A stretch of 23,776 nucleotides of DNA from a virus, in IMG/VR virus record IMGVR_UViG_3300037107_000031, positions 1 to 23,776 of that record; one strand, 5' to 3'. The notes beneath the pieces are model-generated. The model searched no databases. It saw only the letters and a list, made by a program, of their open reading frames with translations, and had not been told where the DNA came from. Position numbers and translations under genes: made by a program. Of the stretch, positions 1 through 7,350 are shown piece after piece. Positions within the stretch are counted from its first letter, which is position 1. Every line of letters starts with the position of its first letter.

Positions 1-1287
1 CTCGGCGACGTGGCAGACAAGATGCAGAAGCTCCCAAGCCTTGCGCAGAAGATGGCGCTCGGTTCGCGGCTTGGTTTCGATCCGGCCATCGTCCCCATCT
101 TGGCCAAGGGCCGGGCGGAATTCGAGCGCATGGCAAGCGCTGCCCAGAAGGCCAATCCCTTTGGCGACAAGGACTACGAGAACGCACTCAAGACCGAAGA
201 GGGATTCAAGAGGGCAGGTTCGGCTGTGCAGCGATTGCGGGACCGTCTCGCCGTCGGGCTATTTCCGACCGTCAACAACCTGTTGAAGAAGTTCACCGCA
301 TGGGTGAGCGACGAGAAGAACATTGCCAAGCTACGCGACGCTATCAACAAGGTGGTAGAGGTTGTGGGCGAGCTCGCGCGAAACCTCGACAAGATTCTGG
401 CCGTGTTCGCCGTCATATACGCGCACAAGTACGGGATGATGTTCCTGGAGTGGGGCACCAAGATCGTCGGGGTTGTCTCGGCACTGCGAAAGGGAGCCAC
501 TGCGGCGGCGCGCCTGTCGACAGGCTTCAGGGCGATCCAAGACGTGCTCACCGCCGGCATACTGGGATTGCTGCTGCTTGTGGCTGAAGACCTGTGGGTC
601 TTTCACCGAGGCGGAACGAGTGTTACCGGCTGGATGCTGACGAAGTTTCCCCGAGCGGTCGACGCCATGGTGTTGGCGCTCGATGTGCTGGGCGCTGCAT
701 TTCTTGCGCTTTCGCTTAGCAGCGGACCAGTTGGCGTCTTCGCCTTCGCAATCGGCGGGATCATCATCGGGGCCATGGCGCTCAAGGATGCCTGGAATCC
801 CGTCATGCAGTGGTTCGGGGAAGCGTGGGATTTGCTCGCCGACAAGGTTGCCAGCTTCGTCAACACGATGGACTACCCGTTGCGGGTCGTGGCCAAGCTC
901 CTCGGCGTCGACCTATCGATGAACGAGAACCATGGGGCCACTCGCAACGCTGCCTTCAACGTCGAGCATGGGTCCGAGCAACGGCATCGGCAGGAGGTCT
1001 ATCAGCGCGGGGCGCTCGGCGCAGGCGGGATGTTGCCGGGCATGGGGGCGTTCGGCGCGATGGTGCCGAGTCTTGGCATCGGCAGATTTTCCACGCCGGT
1101 CGCACAAGGGAACAACGTCACGACGATGGGCGACCTGCACTTCCACATCGACGGCTCGAAGATGGGGCCGGGAGACTCGGAAAAGCTGTTTCGTGAGTTC
1201 AGCGCGAAGCTTGAAGCGCGCGGAATTGGTCAAGGGCGCGACTCCGCACGCGTGAAGGCACGCAACGGGCAAGGAGGGGCGCACTGA
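1..1287 (+). CDS. Phage tail tape measure protein, C-terminal part (5' truncated)
   Basis: The frame is open through the left edge, so this is the C-terminal part of a longer protein; a GTG at 10 is only an internal codon. About 429 residues remain. The first 130 are helical and charged. They are followed by hydrophobic stretches near residues 130-150, 180-200 and 225-260, and then a Gly/Met-rich tail. Membrane-like helices inside a long helical protein, directly upstream of baseplate genes, are typical of tape measure proteins. These set tail length and may help DNA cross the membrane. The stop shares one base with the next start (TGATG). The family call rests on composition and position rather than on a diagnostic motif. 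A tail-length chaperone or other structural protein is less likely. Confidence 0.75.
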   Translation, partial: LGDVADKMQKLPSLAQKMALGSRLGFDPAIVPILAKGRAEFERMASAAQKANPFGDKDYENALKTEEGFKRAGSAVQRLRDRLAVGLFPTVNNLLKKFTAWVSDEKNIAKLRDAINKVVEVVGELARNLDKILAVFAVIYAHKYGMMFLEWGTKIVGVVSALRKGATAAARLSTGFRAIQDVLTAGILGLLLLVAEDLWVFHRGGTSVTGWMLTKFPRAVDAMVLALDVLGAAFLALSLSSGPVGVFAFAIGGIIIGAMALKDAWNPVMQWFGEAWDLLADKVASFVNTMDYPLRVVAKLLGVDLSMNENHGATRNAAFNVEHGSEQRHRQEVYQRGALGAGGMLPGMGAFGAMVPSLGIGRFSTPVAQGNNVTTMGDLHFHIDGSKMGPGDSEKLFREFSAKLEARGIGQGRDSARVKARNGQGGAH

Positions 1288-1904
1288 TGGCGACCACCGC
1301 GATCATCACCCGCCGCTTCGACTTCGGGACTGACCCGGTAGGCGGGCTTGCCGACGTGATGATCTTCGATTCTATCATTCGCGAAAAGCACCAGTTTCAC
1401 GTGGAAATCACCAAGAACCCAGTGGAGACAGGCCAGAGCTTGGCCGACCATGCCTATGTGGCGCAGGTGCCGCTTGAACTCGAAATCGTTGTGAGTGACA
1501 CGCCTTTCGTCGACACCTCGACCGGGCTTCCCCTGCATGGGCAGGCGTGGCCGAGCAACCAGAGCACGAAGCGATCAGTGGTGGCCTGGCAGGCCATTCT
1601 CGACAAGGCGTCGCAGTTCGTGGTGTTCGATGTTCAGACCGGGCTCAAGCTCTACCAGAACATGATGTTCCAGGATGGATCGGCCGAACAGAAGAAAGAC
1701 TCCGCCGGCATCTTGCGCGCGACGATTCAGCTCATCCCAGTGCAGTTTGCCACCACGGCGCTTGTGGTGTACCCACCGCGCGGACCGAAGAAGACGAAGC
1801 GGCAGGCGGCGCCACCGGCGGACGCTGGGAAGCAGGAAGCATCAGAGCCGAGCGACCAGCAGTCAAAGCCGACGTCGATCGCGGCGCAGATTGTGGGGCT
1901 GTGA
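1287..1904 (+). CDS. Dit-like baseplate protein
   Basis: 205 residues. The N-terminal half (residues 25-75) fits the Dit-like phage tail protein N-terminal domain: an Ile/Glu-rich strand, then an ITKNPVETGQ stretch, then a DHAYV element, then strands ending in VVSDTPF. In this family the phrase 'PVE.G....DHA' is the recognisable core. The C-terminal part, from about residue 165, is Pro/Lys/Gln/Ser-rich and probably disordered. The protein is expected to join the tail tube end or tape measure to the baseplate hub. It starts one base inside the stop of the tape measure gene and its own TGA overlaps the next ATG, so it is translationally coupled on both sides. Family from recognition of the motif, role from family and gene order. 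Confidence 0.72.
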   Translation: MATTAIITRRFDFGTDPVGGLADVMIFDSIIREKHQFHVEITKNPVETGQSLADHAYVAQVPLELEIVVSDTPFVDTSTGLPLHGQAWPSNQSTKRSVVAWQAILDKASQFVVFDVQTGLKLYQNMMFQDGSAEQKKDSAGILRATIQLIPVQFATTALVVYPPRGPKKTKRQAAPPADAGKQEASEPSDQQSKPTSIAAQIVGL

Positions 1905-2299
1905 TGCAGGTAGTACCTTTCACCTCCGACCCTTGGCAGACCTTCAGTTGCACGCTGAACGGGACCGAGTACGGCTTCGCGGCCAACTACAACGACCGCA
2001 ACGGCGTGTGGTCGTTCGATCTGTCGCTCAAGGCAACCGAGACTGGTCTCGTGGCGGGCGTGCCCATCCTGCTAGGCTGCGACTTGCTCGCGCCGTTCGG
2101 GCTTGGCATCGGCAAGCTGCTGGCGGTCGACCTTGCGGCGGCTCCCGCGTGGATTCTCCCGCCGAATGGCGACCCGCTGCACCCGATTTCCGCCTACCAG
2201 ATGACCGACGCTGACCCGCTGACCTTGTTCAACGATGACCTGGGGGCGCGCGTGATTGTCGTCTACCTCGTTCCGGGGGAGGCGGTTCCGTCGCCATGA
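1904..2299 (+). CDS. Baseplate plug protein, Pam3 gp18-like (DUF6983-like)
   Basis: 131 residues. The ATG at 1904 overlaps the previous TGA (TGATG), which is why I prefer it to the much longer upstream extension of this frame; that extension lies wholly inside the Dit-like gene in another frame. The pattern resembles the small cyanophage Pam3 gp18 type domain: WQTFSCTLNG at the N-terminus, then a YNDRNGVWSFDLSL stretch near residues 30-43, then a GVPILLGCDLL element. In Pam3 this protein plugs the centre of the baseplate hub. Its place between the Dit-like protein and the hub is exactly where the family is found in small myophages. It ends in a 4-nt overlap (ATGA) with the hub gene. Confidence 0.7.
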   Translation: MQVVPFTSDPWQTFSCTLNGTEYGFAANYNDRNGVWSFDLSLKATETGLVAGVPILLGCDLLAPFGLGIGKLLAVDLAAAPAWILPPNGDPLHPISAYQMTDADPLTLFNDDLGARVIVVYLVPGEAVPSP

Positions 2300-3333
2300 G
2301 CAGTCAATGGGGTCCGAATCTCTACGTGCTCCAGAACGACGGGCCGAAGTTCCCGCGCGCGTTGCAGTTGCTCGTTGGCAAGGACGGGGACGGCAATGTC
2401 TCGCCGGCCACGGGGCTACTCATCGACGCCATGCCGAAGGACAACTCGCCAGGGCTGCGTATCACCTTCGAGATCACCAAGACGATCTACCGCACGCCGA
2501 ATCAGGCTCTCATCAAGATCTACAATCTGAACCAGGACCACGAGCGGCAGATTGACCGCGAGTTCAACGATGTGATCTTGCAGGGAGGATACCGCGGTCA
2601 GGTGCGGACGTTCTTTCGGGGCAACATCCGCTTCACCCACTTCTACCGCGAGGAGAACGACCACATCAGCGAGATCAACGCGGGCGACGGCGACAAGGAC
2701 TTCCGCGGCGCCCTCGTGAATTTCACATTGACGGCTGGCCACGATGACGAAGACACGATCCGAAGCCTCGTGACCAGCATGCGGGCTACCACCATGGGGC
2801 GCGTCGCTGGCAATAAGCTCAAGACGAAGCGACTGCGCGGCCGTACCTACTCGGGCAACGCGCGCGACGTGATGGACAAGATCGCCAAGGACAGCGACGG
2901 CCACTGGTCGATCCAAAACGGCTCGATGGTGCTTGTCCCGGTCGACTCGGTCCTGCCTGGGGTGGCCATCGCGATCAGCTCGGAGACTGGCCTACTCGGC
3001 GCGCCCGAGGTGAACAACAAGGGAATCAAGATCAAGTGCATGCTCGACCCGCGCATCACCCCAGGGTGCAAGCTGTGGCTGCAAAACAACGACGTGAAGC
3101 AGAAGCACTTGAAGGCGTCCATCGAAGGCCAGAAGCACAAGCTGAAAGGCCCAAAGATGCCGGTGCGCTTGGACCCGGACGGCGTCTATAAAGTCTACGC
3201 GGTCAAGCTGATTGGTGACACGCGCGGGCCAGACTGGTACTGTGAATGCATGTGCGTGGCGCTGGATTCCCCGATTCCTTCCAAGGTTGGGGTGCCGATG
3301 TCTTCGACACCCGATGACGACGTGATGCTATGA
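2296..3333 (+). CDS. Baseplate hub protein (gp27/XkdQ-like)
   Basis: 345 residues. The N-terminal half is beta-rich, with a segment describing tail-protein-like strands (LRITFEITKTIYRTPNQA, then IKIYNLN near residue 75). This 'Ppn.a.i.iyNl' phrase is shared by many hub proteins that fold like T4 gp27 or Mu gp44. Further on come an 'INAGDGDKDF' turn, a helical RSLVTSM element near residue 155, and a C-terminal half with LVPVDSVLPG and a short Lys/Gln/His-rich loop. The hub forms the trimeric platform under the tail tube that holds the spike. Four-base overlaps on both sides (ATGA at 2296 and 3330) tie it to plug and spike. Exact family not certain; the role is supported by order and fold-like features. 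Confidence 0.65.
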   Translation: MSSQWGPNLYVLQNDGPKFPRALQLLVGKDGDGNVSPATGLLIDAMPKDNSPGLRITFEITKTIYRTPNQALIKIYNLNQDHERQIDREFNDVILQGGYRGQVRTFFRGNIRFTHFYREENDHISEINAGDGDKDFRGALVNFTLTAGHDDEDTIRSLVTSMRATTMGRVAGNKLKTKRLRGRTYSGNARDVMDKIAKDSDGHWSIQNGSMVLVPVDSVLPGVAIAISSETGLLGAPEVNNKGIKIKCMLDPRITPGCKLWLQNNDVKQKHLKASIEGQKHKLKGPKMPVRLDPDGVYKVYAVKLIGDTRGPDWYCECMCVALDSPIPSKVGVPMSSTPDDDVML

Positions 3334-4052
3334 GCGACGACCTGACCACCAAGCTCCAAGAACTCGACGCCGCAGTTGACGACGACGAGGCAGCGCTCAA
3401 TGCGGCCCTCGATGCCCAGCGGTTGAACCTGCACACCAGCATGCCGGGTACAGTGACGAGCTACGACCCTGGCACCCAGACGGTACAGGTGCAGCCTGGC
3501 ATTCAGCGCCTCTTTCGCGGCCAGGGCGCGGTTGACCTTCCCAAGCTGGTAGACGTGCCGGTGTTCTTCCCGCGCGGCGGCGGCTTCGTGCTGTCGTTTC
3601 CAGTGCAGGCTGGAGACGAATGCCTGCTGGTGTTCTCCGAGCGCGCGATCGATTTCTGGTGGAAGAACGGCGGCAGCCAGCTTCCTTCCGAATTGCGCAC
3701 CCATGACCTTTCCGACGCCTTCGCGTTCGTGGGCTTTTCAAGTAACCCAGGCGTGGCCAAGGTTTCGCCAGGGCTGGACCCGTCGGCCGTCGAGCTGCGC
3801 TCTCTTGATGGGCAGGCCAAGATTCAGATTGATGGCTCGCAGAACATCACCGTGCAATCCAACACCGGAGACATCACGGCAAGCTCCGCCACGGGCACGG
3901 GCATGATCAAGCTCAACGCGCAACCGGGGGCGACTTCGCTCCTAAACGGTGTTCTTCTTGGCGCGCACCCCTGCCCCATTCTTGGCACGACACACGGCTC
4001 ATTCGGCGGCGGGGTTTCGCCTGCGTTGCGGGTACTGGCGGGCTCAACATGA
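3330..4052 (+). CDS. Baseplate spike protein, Gp138 N-terminal domain type
   Basis: 240 residues. Residues 30-125 match the Gp138 N-terminal OB-fold pattern: MPGTVTSYDPGTQTVQVQP, then DVPVFFPRGG, then FPVQAGDECLLVFSERAID with a following Trp-Trp pair, then a DLSDAFAFVGF element. The last third (about 150-210) has short repeating strands such as IQIDGSQNITVQSNTGDI, as expected for a trimeric beta-helix needle, and a small C-terminal cap. The protein should form the membrane-piercing tip below the hub, comparable to T4 gp5/gp5.4 or P2 gpV. An N-terminal coiled coil of about 25 residues (QELDAAVDDDEAALNAAL) may contact the hub. Start overlaps the hub stop by 4 nt. Confidence 0.8.
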   Translation: MSDDLTTKLQELDAAVDDDEAALNAALDAQRLNLHTSMPGTVTSYDPGTQTVQVQPGIQRLFRGQGAVDLPKLVDVPVFFPRGGGFVLSFPVQAGDECLLVFSERAIDFWWKNGGSQLPSELRTHDLSDAFAFVGFSSNPGVAKVSPGLDPSAVELRSLDGQAKIQIDGSQNITVQSNTGDITASSATGTGMIKLNAQPGATSLLNGVLLGAHPCPILGTTHGSFGGGVSPALRVLAGST

Positions 4053-4444
4053 AGTGCCGCAAGCTCATCAAGCAGGGCGATGGGACGTGGAATGTGGCGG
4101 GCGGTCACGGTCTCAACAGTTACCTGACAGGCGACCCGGCAATCGAGCAATCCGTTTCGTGCGAGCTTCAACTCGTCCTCGGCGAATGGTTCCTCGACGT
4201 TACCCGCGGCATCCCATGGTATGCGCAGCCCAATTCAACCACGACGCCCATCATGGGAGTATTCCCAGCTGACCTCGCCCGCGCGGAATCGCTCATCAAG
4301 GCGGCCATCTTGAGTGTGCCGGGTGTCAACTCGCTGACCGCATTCTCGCTCACCTTCAACCACACAACCCGCGCGGCGACCTGCACCGCGAGCGGAGTCA
4401 CAGAGAATAGCGGCACCTTCGCCGTATCGGGGTCTTTGCCATGA
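4049..4444 (+). CDS. Baseplate wedge protein, gp25-like
   Basis: 131 residues. Central helices and the phrase LVLGEWFLDVTRGIPWY (residues 43-59), followed by a spacer and a long helix leading to LSVPGVNSL (about residues 88-96), resemble the T4 gp25 / P2 gpW wedge family, where a 'G.F.d...GiP' segment and a late 'PGV..i' turn are typical. The family links the sheath to the wedge proteins and starts sheath assembly. Placement between spike and baseplate J protein agrees with this. Both ends overlap neighbours by 4 nt (ATGA at 4049 and 4441). The N-terminal Cys in the CRK motif has no assigned role. Confidence 0.62.
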   Translation: MKCRKLIKQGDGTWNVAGGHGLNSYLTGDPAIEQSVSCELQLVLGEWFLDVTRGIPWYAQPNSTTTPIMGVFPADLARAESLIKAAILSVPGVNSLTAFSLTFNHTTRAATCTASGVTENSGTFAVSGSLP

Positions 4445-5724
4445 GCTTGCTGAATTCCCAATTGACTGCCTCGGGCTTCGTCAGAACGTCGCTCTCGAAC
4501 ATCGTGAGTGCGCTCAACACCATCTGGCAGGGAGCCTTTGGGGCAGACGCAGACATCGATCCGCGCTCGGCCGATGGCAACATCATCGGATCGATCGCCG
4601 AGATGTTCGACGACCTGAACGGTATCGCAGGCGACACGCTAAACCTTGCGAACCCCAACGGCGCCACTAGCAACATGCTGGCGAATCTCGCCTACCTGAC
4701 CGGCATTACAAAGAATGGCGCCAGCTTCCCATCTGCGCCTTGCACATTCACGGGCACGCCGACCACCGTTGTCCCCTACACGTTCACGGTAAAGAGCACG
4801 GTCGATGGTACGTCATGGATGCCGCCGCAGTCTCCCGCCGCTCAGTATGTGATTGGAAGCGGTGGAACCGTGACGGGCTCGCTCATCTGCACTACCATCG
4901 GACCGCTTGTCAGCGGAGGCCCAGCGCCCGCAGCGACCCTCACCCAGATCGTCACCATCACCGCTGGCATCGCATCCGTGACCAACACGGTGGGTATTCC
5001 CGGCGCGGTCGTTGAGGGAGATCCAAACCTGCGCATTCGGCGCCAGAACGCGACGGCCATTGCATCGCAAGCTATGACCGACGGCATGCAGGCGGCGATC
5101 CAGGCGCTTCCTGGCGTCGTCAATGCGGTGGTGTGGGAAAACAACCTCGGCTCCCCTGTGACCATCGGAACCGGCGGGAGCAACGTCATCAACGCGAACA
5201 CGGTGCGGGCTATCGTGCAAGTCACGCCGCTGGGATCGGCTGACCCTTCCACCACGGGATCAGGCAATGACCCAATTGCCAACCTGCTTTGGACCCTCAA
5301 GGGAAACGCCTGCAACACGCAGGGGGCATGGTCTAAGTACCCACTGGACAACGTGGGCAACTCTCACTTAATCCAGTACGACACCGCGCAAGCCTTGGCG
5401 ACTTCCGTTCGGATCAACATTGCCCCACGCTCGAACTTCCCAACCGATGGGATTGCGCAAATCAAGCAGGCCGTGAGCAACTGGGGAGCAGGGGTCGACG
5501 CGACCACGGGGCGTCCCAACATCCAGATCAGCGGGGACGACAAAGGCACGCTGTCTTGGACCGATGTGCTTTCCTCTTTCGTGGCAACCATTCCGGGCTT
5601 CGACTTCCTCGACATGGAATTCTCCAACCCCGTCCTAGGAGGGTGGACCACGTCACCGCAGAGCATGCAAGTTCCCTTCGGGTATTTCGTCGCCATCTCA
5701 AGCGTAACGGTGAACGGAGCCTAG
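4441..5724 (+). CDS. Baseplate wedge protein, baseplate J-like (T4 gp6-like)
   Basis: 427 residues. It starts with a short helical region containing an 'IWQGAFGADADIDPRSADG' stretch and a helical NIIGSIAEMFDDLNG segment, characteristic of baseplate J family openings. It continues with a beta-rich middle (strands around FTGTPTTVVPYTF) and the family's hallmark: VEGDPNLRIRRQNA near residues 193-206, followed by a helix and LPGVVNAVVWEN. A C-terminal helical/beta domain holds LSSFVATIPGF. The family forms the wedge ring that reorganises during contraction. The presence of this gene with a gp25-like and spike gene makes a contractile tail the best reading. It overlaps the wedge gene by 4 nt and lies 1 nt before the next gene. 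Confidence 0.82.
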   Translation: MSLLNSQLTASGFVRTSLSNIVSALNTIWQGAFGADADIDPRSADGNIIGSIAEMFDDLNGIAGDTLNLANPNGATSNMLANLAYLTGITKNGASFPSAPCTFTGTPTTVVPYTFTVKSTVDGTSWMPPQSPAAQYVIGSGGTVTGSLICTTIGPLVSGGPAPAATLTQIVTITAGIASVTNTVGIPGAVVEGDPNLRIRRQNATAIASQAMTDGMQAAIQALPGVVNAVVWENNLGSPVTIGTGGSNVINANTVRAIVQVTPLGSADPSTTGSGNDPIANLLWTLKGNACNTQGAWSKYPLDNVGNSHLIQYDTAQALATSVRINIAPRSNFPTDGIAQIKQAVSNWGAGVDATTGRPNIQISGDDKGTLSWTDVLSSFVATIPGFDFLDMEFSNPVLGGWTTSPQSMQVPFGYFVAISSVTVNGA

Positions 5725-5725
5725 G

Positions 5726-6466
5726 ATGTCATCACCCACGCAGGACTACATCGGCCAGGCAGGGAACCCGCTCACCCAGGGGCTCGGCCGATTGTGCGCG
5801 CAGTACGCGAAAAGCCCGTCTCTTCAGACACTCATCACCGGCATTGGCGGAATGGCGAATGATCTGGAGCTCCTCTTCCAGCGCGTTCAGCGCTACCTGA
5901 ACCCGCTCGACGATACCAGCTACACGCCAGACGCCGGGGTCACCTATCCCGTCAACACCCGCGGCGCGCAAGGTGAGCAGCTCCAGACCATCGGCCGCAT
6001 CGTAGGAGTGACCAACGTGGTCCCAGCAGCCGGGCTTACCACCGCGCCGCAAAACTTGTCAGACGCCCAATATCTGAAGCTCGTCAACGCGAAAATCTTC
6101 CGCAACTTCGTGAGGGGTGGAACCGGGCCGCAGCTTCTACAATCGATTCAGACGATCATGCCGGATCTTACATCCGCCAGCCTGGTCAAGATCAGCGACA
6201 TCGGCCACATGACGACGCTCGTCGCTGTGGGGCGCGCGGTGAATGACTGGGAGGCGGGGATCTTCGCTATCCCAGGCGGGCAGAACAACCTCAAGGGCGC
6301 GATACTTCCAAGGCCGACCGGCGTTGCCTTCCTGACCTACTGGCAGAACGCCGGGTGCTTCGGGTTATCTTCCTCTTCAAATCCTGGCGTGCCGCTGTTC
6401 ACAGGCGCGCTCGGGTTCAACTCTTCCCACCTTTCCAACACCGGCCACTGGGCCAGGAGCTTCTGA
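5726..6466 (+). CDS. Baseplate/tail protein, DUF2612-like
   Basis: 246 residues. It follows the baseplate J-like gene by one base. Residues 60-85 (YPVNTRGAQGEQLQTIGRIV) and 105-125 (SDAQYLKLVNAKIFRNFV) carry the 'G..Ld..G...g....d..Yr..l...i..N' layout known from DUF2612 and related P2 gpI / Mu gp48 tail proteins. These sit between wedge and fibre and help fix fibres to the baseplate. The C-terminus is Ser/Asn/Gly-rich (residues 210-246), which may form a flexible connection. An AGG-like ribosome site overlaps the preceding stop. The assignment to DUF2612 is from pattern memory; the tail-I role follows from gene order. Confidence 0.6.
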   Translation: MSSPTQDYIGQAGNPLTQGLGRLCAQYAKSPSLQTLITGIGGMANDLELLFQRVQRYLNPLDDTSYTPDAGVTYPVNTRGAQGEQLQTIGRIVGVTNVVPAAGLTTAPQNLSDAQYLKLVNAKIFRNFVRGGTGPQLLQSIQTIMPDLTSASLVKISDIGHMTTLVAVGRAVNDWEAGIFAIPGGQNNLKGAILPRPTGVAFLTYWQNAGCFGLSSSSNPGVPLFTGALGFNSSHLSNTGHWARSF

Positions 6467-6467
6467 A

Positions 6468-7346
6468 ATGAGTATCGCAAAGCCAACACTTTCTGACATC
6501 TGGGCGAACGCAGCGCCCGCAGGAGATACAGGAATCGCCGATCCAGGTGGGCTAAAGGACACCGGGTGGACCGCCGCCAGTGCGTGCCCGCCGTTCTCCT
6601 GGTTCAACTGGATATTGAACAAGTGCGATGCTGTCAGCAGGTATCTAGAGGCACGTGGCATCCCAGATTGGGACGCGGCGGAGTCATATTCAATCGGTGA
6701 CAGGGTGCAAGGTTCAGACGGATCCACCTATGTCGCTACGACCATAAGCGGACCTCCGGGTACGGGCGAGAACCCAGGGACAGGTGGGCGCACCAAGTGG
6801 GCTAAGTGGGGAACGGGAATACCGGCCTACCGTTCAGATGGAACCTATTATCTGAACGACGTGGTGTTCGCCCCATCCGATGGCGCTAGCTACGTCTGTA
6901 TCCTAGCGAATGGTCCGGGAAGCCCAAAAGAGCCGCACGCTTCCCCTACGTATTGGACGCACTGGGGACACCGCGACGCCGACATAGCGAACTTGATCAG
7001 CTTCTACGACAGCACGACAATAGGCACTAGCCCAACCGGGATCAGCATGACGGACGGCATTTTGAGCAACGTCGTAGATCTGCGCGTTGGGGTCGCTACG
7101 GTGTTTCGTGATTTGTCGTTCACGATTGACAATATCCCTGCCTCCCCTGGGTACGTCGACGTCACGCTGGCATCTCCAATAGCTTTTGGCAGTGCCATAA
7201 AAAACGTACAGGTAACAGGGGTATCAGTGCCAACTGCGACGTGGGACACGAGGGGAATGTTGCTTGGTGCAAACTCTGTTCGAATTTTCAGTAACAATCT
7301 CTATGGCCCAATGGCCACCGCCTACGTGAGGCTGTGCGGATACTAA
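6468..7346 (+). CDS. Tail fibre protein with two CBM5/12-like modules
   Basis: 292 residues. The N-terminal 65 residues have the baseplate-binding style often seen in phage fibres: 'IWA...APAGDT', then a GW, then a 'PPFSWFNWILN' helix, then 'GIPDWD'. Two similar modules follow at about residues 68-115 and 120-167. Each has an aromatic residue, 'Y..GD.V' or 'YYLNDVV', a short 'GSTYVA' or 'GASYVC' strand, a Gly/Pro-rich loop, and ends in W..WG or TYWTHWG. This is the layout of carbohydrate-binding modules of families 5 and 12. The last 120 residues are beta-rich with no clear family. The protein probably binds host surface sugar. It starts one base after the previous TGA. Confidence 0.7.
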   Translation: MSIAKPTLSDIWANAAPAGDTGIADPGGLKDTGWTAASACPPFSWFNWILNKCDAVSRYLEARGIPDWDAAESYSIGDRVQGSDGSTYVATTISGPPGTGENPGTGGRTKWAKWGTGIPAYRSDGTYYLNDVVFAPSDGASYVCILANGPGSPKEPHASPTYWTHWGHRDADIANLISFYDSTTIGTSPTGISMTDGILSNVVDLRVGVATVFRDLSFTIDNIPASPGYVDVTLASPIAFGSAIKNVQVTGVSVPTATWDTRGMLLGANSVRIFSNNLYGPMATAYVRLCGY

Positions 7347-7350
7347 GGAA

